64,000 bases of DNA from Platycnemis pennipes (GCA_933228895.1 OW121847.1:754001-818000), one strand, 5' to 3'. Positions 43,264 to 55,017 are shown, numbered from the stretch's first letter. Numbers and translations are program-made. The notes: generated from the letters alone by a model not told the origin.

Positions 43264-45410
43264 TAGGGCTGTACAGGTCTCGACTTTTCGAGATTCGAGC
43301 GAGATTGAAGTACTGCTTGAATCTCACTCGATTTTGATCTCAATACGGTCAAAAAACAAGTCTTGAGCTTGTATCGAGATCTCCGTCATAGTGGATGTAA
43401 TTATACAGGGCCTTGCTTTTTAATGCGACGTAGTAAATTAATATTTATTCCCTTACTTTTGCATGATAATTTCATGATGTCATGCCACAAAATGTCGAGA
43501 AATCTCTTAGGCTTAGACTCAAGAAGTTAGGAGAGCCTAGGCCTCGGCGTAGGACCTAACCGAGTCCCTGCTCCATTTCGTGATCGGAGGCCTAGTGCCT
43601 ACTAACAAATGATGCATAAAATAGGCACATATGAACATAGGCTACTTCTAGCACTAGCATACACCCAATAAGTTAAAACAAGATACAGAAAAATCCAGTT
43701 ATAACATGGATCAAAAGTACGGAGTTTACACCCGCGTTATCGACAACCTATGTTATTAACGGAAACTTCGTAAGAAACAGTAAAGAAAACCTATAAAACT
43801 AAATTTTTTAACTAATTAATTTGCAGAATGCAATTTAAAATGATATTTTACGGTTTAAATGCACACCGAACTTTAACGGGAGTTACTAAAATACTCTAAT
43901 ATTTCTTTTGCCACGGTAGTTGACAGCGTTTCTTAGTGCATAAGTCTTAATGTTTTGCAAGTGTGACAGATGATCACAATCTTCTCAATGTCTCTCTAGC
44001 AAATTCATCAGTACACCGATGTGATCGAGTACTTTTTCTAGTTTAGGCGTCTCACCCAACTGCCGGAATAAACTTCATTTTATATCGCCACGTTTCACTC
44101 TGTCGAGCATGCCTAACTTTTCCTGTAATTGTATACGTTAATTTCCTTTTGTCAGACATCGTTTCCCCTTAAATCAAAGAATACATAATTTACATATTCA
44201 TACGAATTATGCCGAAGGCAGAGGCAAACATTCATCACAAAAATGCTCCAAGACTGTAGAAATGTCATTACCTTGGTTTTAGCACTGTGGCAGGAATGTG
44301 GAAATCCACCAGCATGGGAGTAATGCATATATAATTCACTCCACTGATTGTCAGCTTTAGTTCACAATATAAAATGACCAACTTCGATTTGCTGGGTTGT
44401 TAATTTTGTTATGAAACTATGTATGTGCTTACATTCTCACGGTTGTTTTTCTTATGTATCAAACTACATATTAGATGTCGCCGATCGCATTGGAGTGATC
44501 TTGATGATAGCTTACAGTGGCATGAGCGCCTGAAGTAGCGCCATTGCGACACGTCGGGATAAAATCTGCTAAAGAGTAACCTTCCACTTACAATGAAAAT
44601 AGTCAATGGAATCATTTAGGGGGACATGGTGAGATGAGGTTTTACTGTATTAGACATGTCGCCGACCATATAGATGTCTTGAAGCACCGTTGAGACGTAT
44701 CGCCCAGGACGTCAGGATAAAATTTGCGAAAAAGTTACCTACTTCTAGCACGAAAATTATCAATGGAATCATTTCGGGGGACATGGTGAGACCCACGGTG
44801 TAGTTAGGCATGTTACAACCAGATTTTACTCTATCTATCTAATTTAGGCCTAGCCTGTCACAATTTCCATGACCGACAATCTGATCTAGCGAGTTCGTCA
44901 ATAATTTAAGTAATAAAAAATTAATAAAGGCCAAGCTCAAGTTTGAAATCCTGTTATTTTATTTTAAATGTATTTATGTGAATATAGGCCAGGCATATAA
45001 AAAGATACCAAGTTAAAACATGGGGTGAGGCCATTATGTTTAGGTATTGGGTAAGGGTATTTATACTCAAAAACATTTTTAAATTTTAGTGGTGAAAGTA
45101 GGGGTGTATTGATAATTCAATGGAGGCCTATCATCGCATAAATACAGGATACCTTCGTCCTTATGATTCCATGTAGATGTTGATCTCTATAAGTAAATGC
45201 TTAAGTTACGCTCAACAGAATTTGGTTGATAATGCCTAAGCTTGAACTTATATTTGTGTGAGTATAAAATTAGAACCAACGTAGATTAAAGTCTGTACTG
45301 CAATTTCAGTGCACTCCAATCTCGCTCGATCTTGATCAAGACTCAAGATTTTTTTCAAATTCTCGCTCGATCTTGCTCGACTTAAAAAAATCCCTGCTTG
45401 CACTGCCCTA
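43264..45410. mobile_element. hAT-type non-autonomous element with 8-bp target duplication
   Basis: Ends TAGGGCTGTACAGG and (reverse complement) TAGGGCAGTGCAAG are inverted repeats. Subterminal 'TCTCGCTCGATCTTG'-like motifs occur at both ends. Flanks TTAAACGG (43256-43263) and TTAAATGG (45411-45418) match at seven of eight positions. No transposase recognised. Confidence 0.82.
44473..44835. repeat. Tandem 180-bp duplication inside the hAT-type element
   Basis: 44473-44653 and 44654-44835 share 'ATGTCGCCGA', 'GGGGGACATGGTGAGA', 'TCAATGGAATCATTT' in the same order. The first unit ends with GAGGTTTTACTGTA, a Tigger-type terminus (CAGTAAAACCTC). Confidence 0.7.
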
Positions 45411-45554
45411 TTAAATGGCATTCGCAACTTCCATGGGTCTAAATGAGAAAGGAAGCATTGCGACAACTAAATTACTAGAGGAAATAACAACCACCATACA
45501 AACTAGGGTAACAAAAGTTATGTAGGAAATGTGATGCTGTCCAAGCTGATATGT

Positions 45555-45797
45555 CATGTGAGAAGGCTTTGTCACTTATAATTTCGACGGAGATGAGCAA
45601 GAGTCAACATAAAACTCTGATAGCACTAGATTGTCATTGTGTATATCCTAGATATGGCCGAGAACTACTAGCTAAAAGCACAGTATACCCGAAAGGTAAA
45701 ATAATCACCGATAATGTGTGCGAAGTAAATCTACTACCCATACTGAATCACAATGTGCCAAGAATCCTAGCGTGTGTCCATTCCGTGATTAAATAAA
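45555..45797 (+). pseudogene. Relic of a second uncharacterised repeated protein family
   Basis: An open frame of 81 codons: 'MSCEKALSLIISTEMSKSQH', 'CVYPRYGRELLAKSTVYPKG', 'KIITDNVCEVNLLPILNHNV', 'PRIL'. The order (E-A-L-x-L-I ... S-K-x-Q-Y ... I-Y-P-x-Y ... A-K-x-x-C-Y-P ... I-T-x-x-x-x-x-V-x-L-x-x-L-L-D-H-T) matches, from memory, an uncharacterised repeated family in invertebrates. It lies 145 bp right of the hAT-type element. The frame is open, but the rest of the protein is missing. Confidence 0.5.
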
Positions 45798-45899
45798 TTT
45801 TGCGAGCTCTTTTAGGGAAATCTAGGAAACCACTCCGTGAGGATATTCGTAGGATATTAGGGAATCGCAGCACGAGGATTTTAGGCAGAGGTGTCCCAA

Positions 45900-47280
45900 G
45901 AGACTTCACCCTCCGGTCCGCATCGTTTTCCCAGCCACCTTTTCCTCAAAGGAGAGCTGAATGCCAAAGTTCCCTCTGACCACTCTGTTGAGTCCCTGTA
46001 CTCAGACAATGGGGAGGACTGGTCTCCGCCAGGAATAATTTTCCACTGCCCAAAAACCTTACTCCATATGTTTCATTGCACCCACGACCCCTTCCACGCA
46101 GTAATGCCTCGGGTCAACATCCTGAGTTTATGCCCTTGCAGCCCAGTGCCCATGCATGAGGGGTGATCCGGAAGCAGGTAAAACATCGCAGACGTCTGCC
46201 CATCCACTCTTCCACCTGAGCACTTTTAGGTTTGTTTCTAATCACATTCCTGGGTGAATATTTCAAAGCATTTAAATGCCCACGAGCGAACACGTATATC
46301 AACATGGTTTCATGATTTAGGTTTGATAGTCTCTTATTTATTTCATACATGGTGTGAAGGAAGTAACCATTCACACACAAAAATGAATTGATTCAATCCA
46401 TTTAAGAAATATATCCAAACATTTTGGCGTTATTGTTTGGCATGCAATATGGTTGAATAATAGAGCACCTGTCCATCAGAAGGGAAAGACAGGAAGAGCA
46501 TATCAATTTGCAATTAGTATTCTCAGTCGCAATATAGGTTCGCAAGGAAATTTACTAATTGCCGCCTGCCCACTCCGCAATCCGAGCAATTGGCCCCTAT
46601 AGAGGAGATCGCCAGGAGGCAGCCGGGTGCCTGCACATCCTGAGTGTGAACCACTCCTGACGAGGAATTCCCAACTAGACATGCTTCCTCACCACTCCTC
46701 CCCTAAGGGAAGAGGAGATTAGTGGGTGGCGATCCTTCAGCAGGGGTAGGAGGTCTGGTGGCTCAACACTGCGGTCGGGCATGAGGGTAGGGCGAGAGTC
46801 GGGTGGTATTTTGTGACTGCAGGTCTCCTATAAACAATGAGTATTCAGGAATATTCATGTTGTCACAGTCCTCATCTTTTGAAGAACAGAAAAAGGCATT
46901 AAATAACCTATTAGAGCGAAAAATTAGTTGCACTTTGACCAACAGAAATGTCCTCACATGCTTATGGAGCACTTGCAATCAGTTAAATATCATACGATTA
47001 ATTACTTAGTTGTGGACCCATATGCATGCAATTAGCTGTATTATGACCTGTAACCCTCATACATCTCCTACCTTCCACATCCATCAATGCTCATTGCGGT
47101 CAATGTTTTTGAATAAAGGACAATGGAGATAATGAGTGGAAAAATGCAAAACGGAGAAAGCCCTATTAGTTTAATCGACCGTGAAGGAGATTTCTAAGAT
47201 TGTTTTTAATGCATTATAGGTATATGCGCATGGTGGCCATAGTTTATGGCCGCAGAATTTCGTGGGTGAAGAGTAGAATC
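45900..47280. other. Mixed stretch, nothing recognised
   Basis: 45890-46200 and 46560-46830 are GC-richer and may be ends of non-LTR elements (46605 shares 'GATCGCCAGGAGG' with 955-990). No protein family recognised. Confidence 0.3.
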
Positions 47281-47350
47281 GTAAATACCATATTTACCCG
47301 ATACTAAGACGACCTTTTTTGACTAATTGTCAACTAAAAATATCAGGACT

Positions 47351-47815
47351 CATCTTAGATTCGAGTACAACTTATAACTGCATGTTTACACAGTGCTATG
47401 CTATGTATGACATGTGCACATGTACGACTATGTGATTCATAGGGATCCATTCCACAAGAATCCATTGCAATAATTACTTAAATAAACAATACTGTAGATG
47501 AAATTTTATTAACATGATGGATATGATAATTTTTCCAGTACTAATCATTACCTATGGTCACAGCGATGTATTTCAAACGAGCGCCTCAGGCATACACACA
47601 AAAACAAACAAAGGCTGGAATTCACTTATAGCGGTTTTAACCCTTATCTGAAGTTTTGAATTCATGACTGAATTGTACCTCACGTATGTAGTGGTTAAAA
47701 ATGACATTTCATGTAGAAATACGTGGCGTGAGTGCGAAGGGAAAGTTAATCAAATATATTCATCTTAGATTCAAGTACAACTTATAACTGCATGTTTACA
47801 CGGTGCTATGCTATG
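47351..47815. repeat. 55-bp direct repeat inside the POGK-type element
   Basis: 47351-47405 recurs at 47761-47815 with two mismatches (CATCTTAGATTCGAGTACAA... and ...GGTGCTATGCTATG). The unit resembles the element's own subterminal 'ATACTAAGACG' region in inverse. Confidence 0.85.
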
Positions 47816-47944
47816 AATGTGCAAATGTATGACTGTATGACATGCGAGTGACTGTTACCTATGTTAGGAGTATTAGCAGATATAGGACTAAATTGTGTGT
47901 GATTCTAAAATGGAAAAATATGCCCAAGGGACATTATCGAGTGG

Positions 47945-49624
47945 CATAGTAGTGAAATGCCAGGAAAAGGGATGAATGGCAGATCTAATGAAAGATTGGG
48001 TCTAATGAAAGGAAATCAATGGAATGAAAACTGATCTTATTGTGATATCTGGAGGAATGGCATCACAACTGCAAGTACTGGATGTTGCTGTCAATAATTA
48101 TTGACACTTATAAGTGTTTAAAACATTATACAGTGGAACCGTGGTAGTACAAGTATGGTCTATTGCGAGACCCCCGCCATTACGAGAGATTGCAGCGTCA
48201 ATTGACCCTATGACTGCCATGTAAAAATATACCGTTTTTACAAGACCCTTTTGGTGCTGGCCCCCACCATTGCGACAGAGTCTGTCACCAAACACCAATA
48301 GTGGCCAACATCTGCCGTGGCTTGTGATCTGTTAGTAATGCAATTAATATGAACTGTATCGACTGCACATTATAAATCACCATCCGATTAATTTATTGTT
48401 GATATTGGTGGAAATACTGCAGTATAGGAGTTACGAATATGTATTTGATCTTCTTTTTGTTTCCCGGGTGGTCGAGAGCAAACTCGCATGTCTGAGAGTT
48501 GAGAGCATTTCCAAGATAGATGCCACGGCCCAAAAACACAAAACACTTAAGTGTCGGAAGGGAAAAACGGCAAGCTACTCAATTGTCTCTCCTAAATTTG
48601 TTTTCATATTTTCTTTCACTCTAAATTTATCAATGTTGAATATTTTAGTGAGTTAATGCTATAATTTATGAGATTACTGAAGTTAGCAAATTATTACTTG
48701 TTACCTATACTTGATACTGCTTGATGTAATGTGATGAATGCGGTGCCAAAGGAGTAGCGCTCTTAGTTTATTGACTTTCAACACGTCTATATTACTTTCT
48801 GTGTTTTGTTGCCTTTATTGAGCAATTATATCAATTAATACTTAACACATTTGTTGGTATAGGAGGACTCTTCATTACACCCAATTTTTCAGTCCTTTGT
48901 ATCATACTACTGTTGCGCACATACACTCGACAAAATTACTGTAAGTACATCGAGGGCCTAACAAAATCTTTAAAAAGAACTTATTGTGATACAACTGCTA
49001 TTTCAATAAAGTTGTTATGCATGGTTAAGCAGATTGTTTTTCGGTATGGACATTACATCAGATGAAAGAAAACGCCCTCCAAGGCAGGATCCCTTCCACC
49101 ACTTCCAGAGTCTCTTTTCGTCTGCTGAAACAAATGCGATACGTTATTCCAAATGGCTTCCGTGACATGCCGCAAAGAACATGAATATACTGATCATAAA
49201 AACTAAGACCAAACAAGGGAAAGCGTAAAGGCTAGTAATACAGGCAATACAATTTTGATTTATCAGTTATGGCTTACATTTTTGGCTAAACTAATCAAAA
49301 TTATGAAATGAACATTAGAAAATGGAACAAGCATTAGAAAAGAGTAGCTTGGTCAGTTGTGCATTTGGGAAAATGGTCGGCAATTCGAGGCTTTTGCATT
49401 TTTTTGAGCAGTGCTTTTCGATCAAATGGTTAGTTGGTAAATTAAGTAGGGATATGAATTACTGCGAAAACTTTCCCCTTCTTTCGGGATTTGTGCTCAG
49501 ACTCTCTGGATGGAAATACTTCTGCCACCACACCAACCCGATTCCCGTTTGTTTAATGCTCTGGATGGGAGTGGAGATGACATCATGTGGGAAGGTGATG
49601 CTGATGGCGATTAACATGTATTTA
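47945..49624 (+). pseudogene. POGK-type transposase remnants
   Basis: The first block contains 'MADLMKDWV' and, from about 48025, 'MKTDLIVISGGMASQLQVLD' then 'VAVNN'. This matches the strongly conserved V-I-P-G-G-x-T-S-x-L-Q-P-L-D-V-x-x-N-K region after the catalytic core. After an insertion, 49558-49615 in another frame reads 'NALDGSGDDIMWEGDADGD', the usual end of these proteins (C-x-I-S-N-A-L-D-G-T-E-D-D). Between them lie stops and foreign sequence, so the gene is dead. Confidence 0.72.
48131..48310 (+). repeat. Nested Tigger-type terminus CAGTGGAACC
   Basis: TA then CAGTGGAACCGTGGTAGTAC, with 'ATTGCGAGACCCCCGCCATT' and 'ATTACGAGAG', interrupts the POGK-type transposase directly after 'VAVNN'. 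The opposite end was not found. Confidence 0.5.
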
Positions 49625-49982
49625 TTTTATACCCTTTAGAAAAGTCTCTATTTTTATGTTTTCGCATATTTATGTTCAAAAAAGGTTGTTTGCATAAGGT
49701 TTTATTATTTGTCTCTTTTATTATGAAAAAAGTATATTTTTTATTTTCCATAAGTCAGTACTTTCACTTTTGTTATTTTCTTTAATTTTTTTCTTACATG
49801 GAATATTTTTAAGTCTAAATGGTTTTATTATAAAAGTTATCCCGTGATATTTCATGCTAAAATATAAATAATAATTTATTCACACCTGTGTGTGAATAAA
49901 TTATTATTTTTATTGATGTGTTATATTTTATTCATCTATGTGAGTATTAAATGATAGAAATTTATATGTACATGCAAAGTAG

Positions 49983-52667
49983 GAAGTGAAAAACGGATCC
50001 AGGTTTTTTGTTGGATCCAGATCAGGAACCGGATCCTTTCCTGGGTTTCGGATCTTTATCTCGGTTTTGGATCCTTAGTTTCAGATACTCGATTCTCAAT
50101 TTCATTCCTTTTCTAATTATAGATTTTTAATAAATATATAAATACAGCAACAATAGAATAACCAAAAAAGAGTAAATTTATTGTAGAAAAAATCAACTTC
50201 CTATCATCTATGTTGATAATATTTTCCTGGATCAAGATTTACAGATGCAATAACTATATCTTATTACTTCTAATATAAAGATCTCTTTCCTTGTCACATA
50301 CTCATCAAGCAATACATTTTGAAATCTGTACAACTATTCTTTAGAGTGCAGTTAAAAGAAACATTATAAGTTAATTTTAATTAATAAAGGAATTATTTAC
50401 CAAATATTAATCAAATCTGATTTCAAATTCTTCTTTAGAAACACAAGAAAAATTTCTAATGCCACCAAGAGATCCCATTTATGGAATATTGGGGATTCCA
50501 TTTTTAAGACGAAAAAATTATCATAGAATATTTCAAGCTGCTAAACTAGTAATTTTGCAATGTCTTATTAATAATAACCTTTAAAATGAAATTTGAGAAT
50601 TTTATACTCCTCAGGAATGGTTGTGTAACTCAGATCTTGAAGTGAGATTAGCATTTTTTTCATGCTACTAGAAGCAAAATAAATAAAAAAAGTCTCAGAT
50701 TTTTTCTCCATAGGCCTGGGTTTGCAAGAAAAAAAGTAGAATGACATGTGGGGAGTAGAGCAGGCCTGCCAACGGGCATGACATCTGGGCGACTGTGGCC
50801 TGCCCGTGCCGGGACCCCACCCGTGTCCGCCCCTCTGACATAGATGCCCGACCGTGCCCTTCAGGTGCACGGGTTGCTCGCCCAACCTGAGGGTCTTGCA
50901 AATGTGGTGAAAGAGAGAGCGAACAATATTGCAAAGACCCTTTAGATAGAGATAGATACGTGGCGATCTTAGGGCGGTCGCCCAGCCAACTGACAGCGGC
51001 TGACCCTTGCCTCCTCTCGGCAAGTTCCCCATTACGTCACTATCGTGATACTTTGGAAAAGTCCTTCAAATGTGGAAGAAGAGTTCTCGGGTTTCCAACC
51101 GGGTCCAAGTGTTTTTAGGCACCAACGTTTCGAAGGCTAAGTCCGCCATCGTCTTCAGGGTGATTCACCCTAAAAACACTTGGACCCGGTTGGAAACCGG
51201 AGAACTCTTCTTCCAGTCTATTCCCCGGGAAAAACTGAGATCCTTCCTTCAAATGTCTTCGGGTTGTGCCTCTCTCTTTATCTCTCGCACACAGGCCGAC
51301 GACCCACGCCCTTATTTTGTGCAGGCCTCTTAGTGTGGAGCCTGCATTCTCCAAACTCAGGTAAGCAGACAATAGCAGAGTGGAGTAATGGACTGCAGGT
51401 AATGAAGTTTGATTCTTATCGTTGTTTAAAATTTTACTTTCAGCCATTGAATCAAGAACTTTATCATCCTTCATTTCCAAACTTTGTGTGTGGATACCGA
51501 CTTTTTTGTACTCCTATCGATTAAACTAGTTTTATAAATGCATCACTCAAATATACATTGTAAAGTTAACGTAATGATTCCACGATTTAATTCTGTAATA
51601 AAAATTTTTTCCTATCACTTCACTAACGTCTAATTTTATTATTTTTTTAACTTGCAAATTGAAATGAAATTTCTGTTAATCTACTTTTTTTAACTGCCTA
51701 CTTGACCTGTATTCCTAGGCAGGGTTTAGCATCAAACTTGTGACCGGCAGTACACTAGCCCTCATTTTTAACAACTATCATAGGTTCACGGGAATCTGGC
51801 GAATGTAGGCAACCCGTGTGACATTTGGCTTTATTTTTTTCTCGTGCATCCAAGAAGAGTATGGAGAAGTATGGTGAGTCAAGTGAAGACGAGTATTCTT
51901 TCATTTTGTAATAGAAATGCAGAGAAAAAACTTCATTTCATTTCGTGACATGAGTTACATAACTTAACCTTGTCAGTATAATTACCATACCTAAATTTCA
52001 TTCGCATAGTGCATCTATCACTAAGCTGCAAAATTTTAAAATCTCCTGTCCGGATCTGAATTTATACTGTCTTCAGATATGATTTCAGTAGCGAATGAAA
52101 TGAAAGATCCTAGGATCTTTGGATCCGACCCGACCATCCTTAATTTATGAGTGGTACATTTGTAAATCTAATTTAAACAACAAAAGTACAATAAAGTGTG
52201 TATTCAGCTGTTATGGTTTGAAATTGAATATGATAACATTTCCGAAGCAAGAAAATTGAAGACAGAAAAACTTACTCTGCAATAGGGATCAAACTTCGCG
52301 CAGTACACTAGCTCTCGTTGTCTGCCTGATCCCAGTGAATTTAGGCTACCTGCGTGACATTATACGTATTTTTTCTTGCGATACCGGGGAAATGGGGAAA
52401 AAAGTCAAATTTCTTTATTTTGCTTCTAGTTGCACAGGAACATTATCATCTAATTTCATGACCTGAGTTACACATCCTCTTCTTGTCAATATCTACCACA
52501 CCCACATTCCATTCAATGGGTGCTTTGATCGCTAAGCCACGAAAATTTAAAATCTATGATCTGGATCCCATTTCACTCTGTGTCTTTAGATCCGAATCTG
52601 GAACCGAGTAAAATGAAAGATCCGCCGATCTTTGGATCCAACGGATCCAATCCGGCCATCACTAATA
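49983..52667. repeat. GGATCC-rich repeat element, large copy
   Basis: The left region (49990-50110) has five GGATC-type motifs. The right part (51720-52145 and 52146-52667) consists of two tandem units matching 11556-12250 in inverted orientation, each ending 'GGATCCGACCCGACCATCC' or 'GGATCCAATCCGGCCATCAC'. Whether 49983 and 52667 are the two ends of one element is inference. A different hairpin repeat sits at 51074-51214 inside it. Confidence 0.55.
51074..51214. repeat. Long inverted repeat with hammerhead-like loop (Penelope-type)
   Basis: The arms at 51074-51119 and 51169-51214 pair over about 45 bp with few mismatches (contain 'GTTTCCAACCGGGTCCAAGT'). The minus-strand loop reads CTGAAGACGATGGCGGAC, then AGCC and TTCGAAACGTTGGTGCC. 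That matches the CUGANGA...GAAAC pattern of hammerhead ribozymes reported in Penelope-like terminal repeats. Confidence 0.7.
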
Positions 52668-53169
52668 ATAATGTGTACAATATCATTACAAATCATAGGC
52701 ACTTATGAACAAGAAAGCCTCTGATTTTTTGTCATTAGAATAAAGTTGTTAGTTATATATTTGTGTGTCTAAGAGCAGTAGGCATTTTTTAATTTTCCAA
52801 AAGTTTGAATGTTTTGTAAATGTTTTTCCCTAATTTACTCTTAAATTGGATGTTTTTAAGCCTAAACAGTTCTCTTACAAAGGCTATTCTTTCAGATGCT
52901 GAAAGGCAGAAATGTACAAGGAAAGTATCTACAATTTCTGTCACTCAGGACAAAGTCATATGTTTTCCCTTTAAGTACTGTTTTCCGTGTGAATTATGAA
53001 AAGAGCATATTTTTCATTTTCCCAAAATTAATTCATGAAAAGAGGACTGATAAATATGAGACAAATTGCATAATTATATGTGATTTTGTCATTTTATTTT
53101 CAATTGGGTGCTCAAAATGAGGGATTGTCTTATATTCAGGGCCGTCTTAGAATCGGGTTAAAACGGTAG

Positions 53170-53756
53170 GAGGTATTGCAACTAAAGATCTATACGCCGA
53201 CAACTTGGGTGAAACTAGTCGTAGGAGGAAGGTCTCCTGTCTGAGGTCTCTTCTCTCCTCAACCTAGGTCCTTAATCTCGCGCAGCTCCCCATATTGCAT
53301 TATTGTCGCAGGGAGGCCCTCGTCTCTTAACGTAGCAGACATTATACCGGATTTTAGGGAAACGGCTGCGTGGTCAATAACAGATGTGTATTGGTAATAT
53401 ACAAGCAATAATCTCATGGGTATTGTTATTATTCCAATTACGAGTCCTATACTATAAATCCTAAGGTAAATGCGTAAATCGTGTAAATGCTACGACATTC
53501 GGAACGTTATTTTCTTCTTTTGAGCCTATTCCTAGTCTTAAAACATTGGGATCCCATGTTTACAAAGCTTCTGACCACATCGATGTGAGAATAAAAAAAT
53601 GTCAATGAACTCACTCTGAAATGGCTTGAACATGAAAGAACACCAATAAATCAAGGAATTAATTATTAAGGTACACATACAAATTGAAGGGTTATAATGA
53701 AAAGTGATGATGTATGATTTGCTCTTCTAAGTGAACGTCGATTTTTGATGTTATGT
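53170..53756. other. No gene recognised
   Basis: 53180-53350 is moderately GC-rich; no family-like frame or terminal repeat seen. Confidence 0.35.
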
Positions 53757-54042
53757 CGATGCGTGACGATGGTGGCGAGCGTAGAGGTATGTTCGGGACC
53801 TCAGCAGACGTGGTGCAGTAGGAGTCGGAGAAACGACCATCTCGAAGGGCATGAGAAGAAGACCGACCGTTCAGTAATCCCTTCTGCTAAATGAAGGGGA
53901 CACGAGGATTAAGAGGAGGGGGTTTGTTTTCGGTCAGAGCCTCCCGAGGCTCCGCCAGAGGGAAGCCGTGATGCAGCGTTGTCCAATCACCGTCAACTTG
54001 GGTCTGTAGTGGAAACTTTACATTGGAAGTGCCTCTGTACAT
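53757..54042 (-). repeat. Shared-module repeat, inverted partner of 41494-41815
   Basis: The minus strand starts 'GTACAGAGGCACTTCCAATG' (54048 down), then 'GGCTTCCCTCTGGCGGAGCC' and 'AGAAGGGATTACTGAACGGT', co-linear with 41494-41815. The module part is shortened here. Confidence 0.78.
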
Positions 54043-54049
54043 TTACTTC

Positions 54050-54720
54050 CTGAAGATTTGTTTCTTATGCGTTGAGAGATTTATTTTATTGCCATTTCAA
54101 TGAAGGTGTAACCTGAAAATAAATCGCATTTGCTAGGGTTGACAAGCATCTTGACCACGGAAATGTCTGTGATGAACGGAGTGATGGAATGCGGTCTCCA
54201 CGGATTCAGAAAACCTACATCCTATTCCTTTGTGGGAAATTGCCTACAATGTTACACAATATCTAGTGAAATAATACCCCATCATCACATCATATGCAGC
54301 AACTTGATACTGAACTTTTGCTTTGTTGGGAATTTTGCACAGACTGGAGCACATTGAAGAATTGGGAGCTTGCTTACAGTGTCACAGTGAACGACCAATG
54401 TGTATAAATAGAGGAGTCATGTATGTAAAAGATATCAAACAGTACCACATAAAAAGGTTAGTGTGTAATTCCAGACAAATATGATGCTAAGAAAAATTAA
54501 GAAACCAGTAATGAACTATCTCTCACACTGTACAACTTTTACAAGAAATATTTTAAAAATATTTGTACTTGGTACAAATACTTTAGAAATGTGAATCATC
54601 TGAAAAGATAAGACTAGCTTTCTGCCATTTATATTGCATTACACAGAGAGAATTAATACATTTTAACATGACAAGCAATGGCAGCACCCTTAATGGACAC
54701 ACAGGTCCATTAAGGGTGCC
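54050..54720. other. AT-rich stretch, nothing recognised
   Basis: A small inverted repeat 'AATGGACACACAGGTCCATT' lies near 54690. No gene recognised. Confidence 0.35.
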
Positions 54721-54723
54721 AGC

Positions 54724-55017
54724 GTGGTCATCAAGGGGGGCCATCAGCTGCAGGGTCGCAATCACATGCTTGAGAATAGGGCACTGTACCCTGACAATCT
54801 TATTCCTTTTTGCAGAGAAAAAAAATCCCCCTTTTATAACGATTGCAACCGTCCTATGAGCATAAAGCACCTCCAGACAAAGTGTAATAAATATTGGGAA
54901 ATGCAGCAAATCTTTGACATACGAGGAGAACTACCTGATAAAATAGGAAACAGCTTGGAAAGAATGAATAATTTAACAAACTTTTTGGAAGAAAGCGACT
55001 TGATGAAATTATTATAA
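54724..55017 (+). mobile_element. Non-LTR retrotransposon C-terminal tail
   Basis: A plus-strand frame with 'CNRPMSIKHLQTKCNKYWEM', then 'IGNSLERMNNLTNFLEESDL' and 'MKLL*'. This matches the end of I/Jockey-type ORF2 proteins after RNase H (T-V-K-H-x-L-x-x-C-x-x-Y ... N-L-x-x-F-L-x-x-x-x-L). It lies 170 bp from the SF3A1 SURP2 exon, inside the intron downstream of it in the direction of transcription. Confidence 0.6.

Larger units (their letters stand above)
47288..53166 (+). mobile_element. POGK-type pogo element, 5.9 kb, loaded with insertions
   Basis: Left end CCATATTTACCCGATACTAA(GACGACC) and right end (reverse complement CCGTTTTAACCCGATTCTAA) are inverted repeats, each flanked by TA. Transposase remnants lie at 47945-48095 and 49500-49620 on the plus strand (separate entry). 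The interior also holds a direct repeat, a CAGTGGAACC-ended insertion at 48131, and the GGATCC repeat between about 49983 and 52667. Transposase DNA-binding domains are not recognised. Confidence 0.78.

Noticed and set aside
50568..51032. 154-codon minus-strand frame
   Set aside because: No recognisable motif; lies in a repeat-rich insert. Considered as an SF3A1 exon but does not match and lacks proper splice context.
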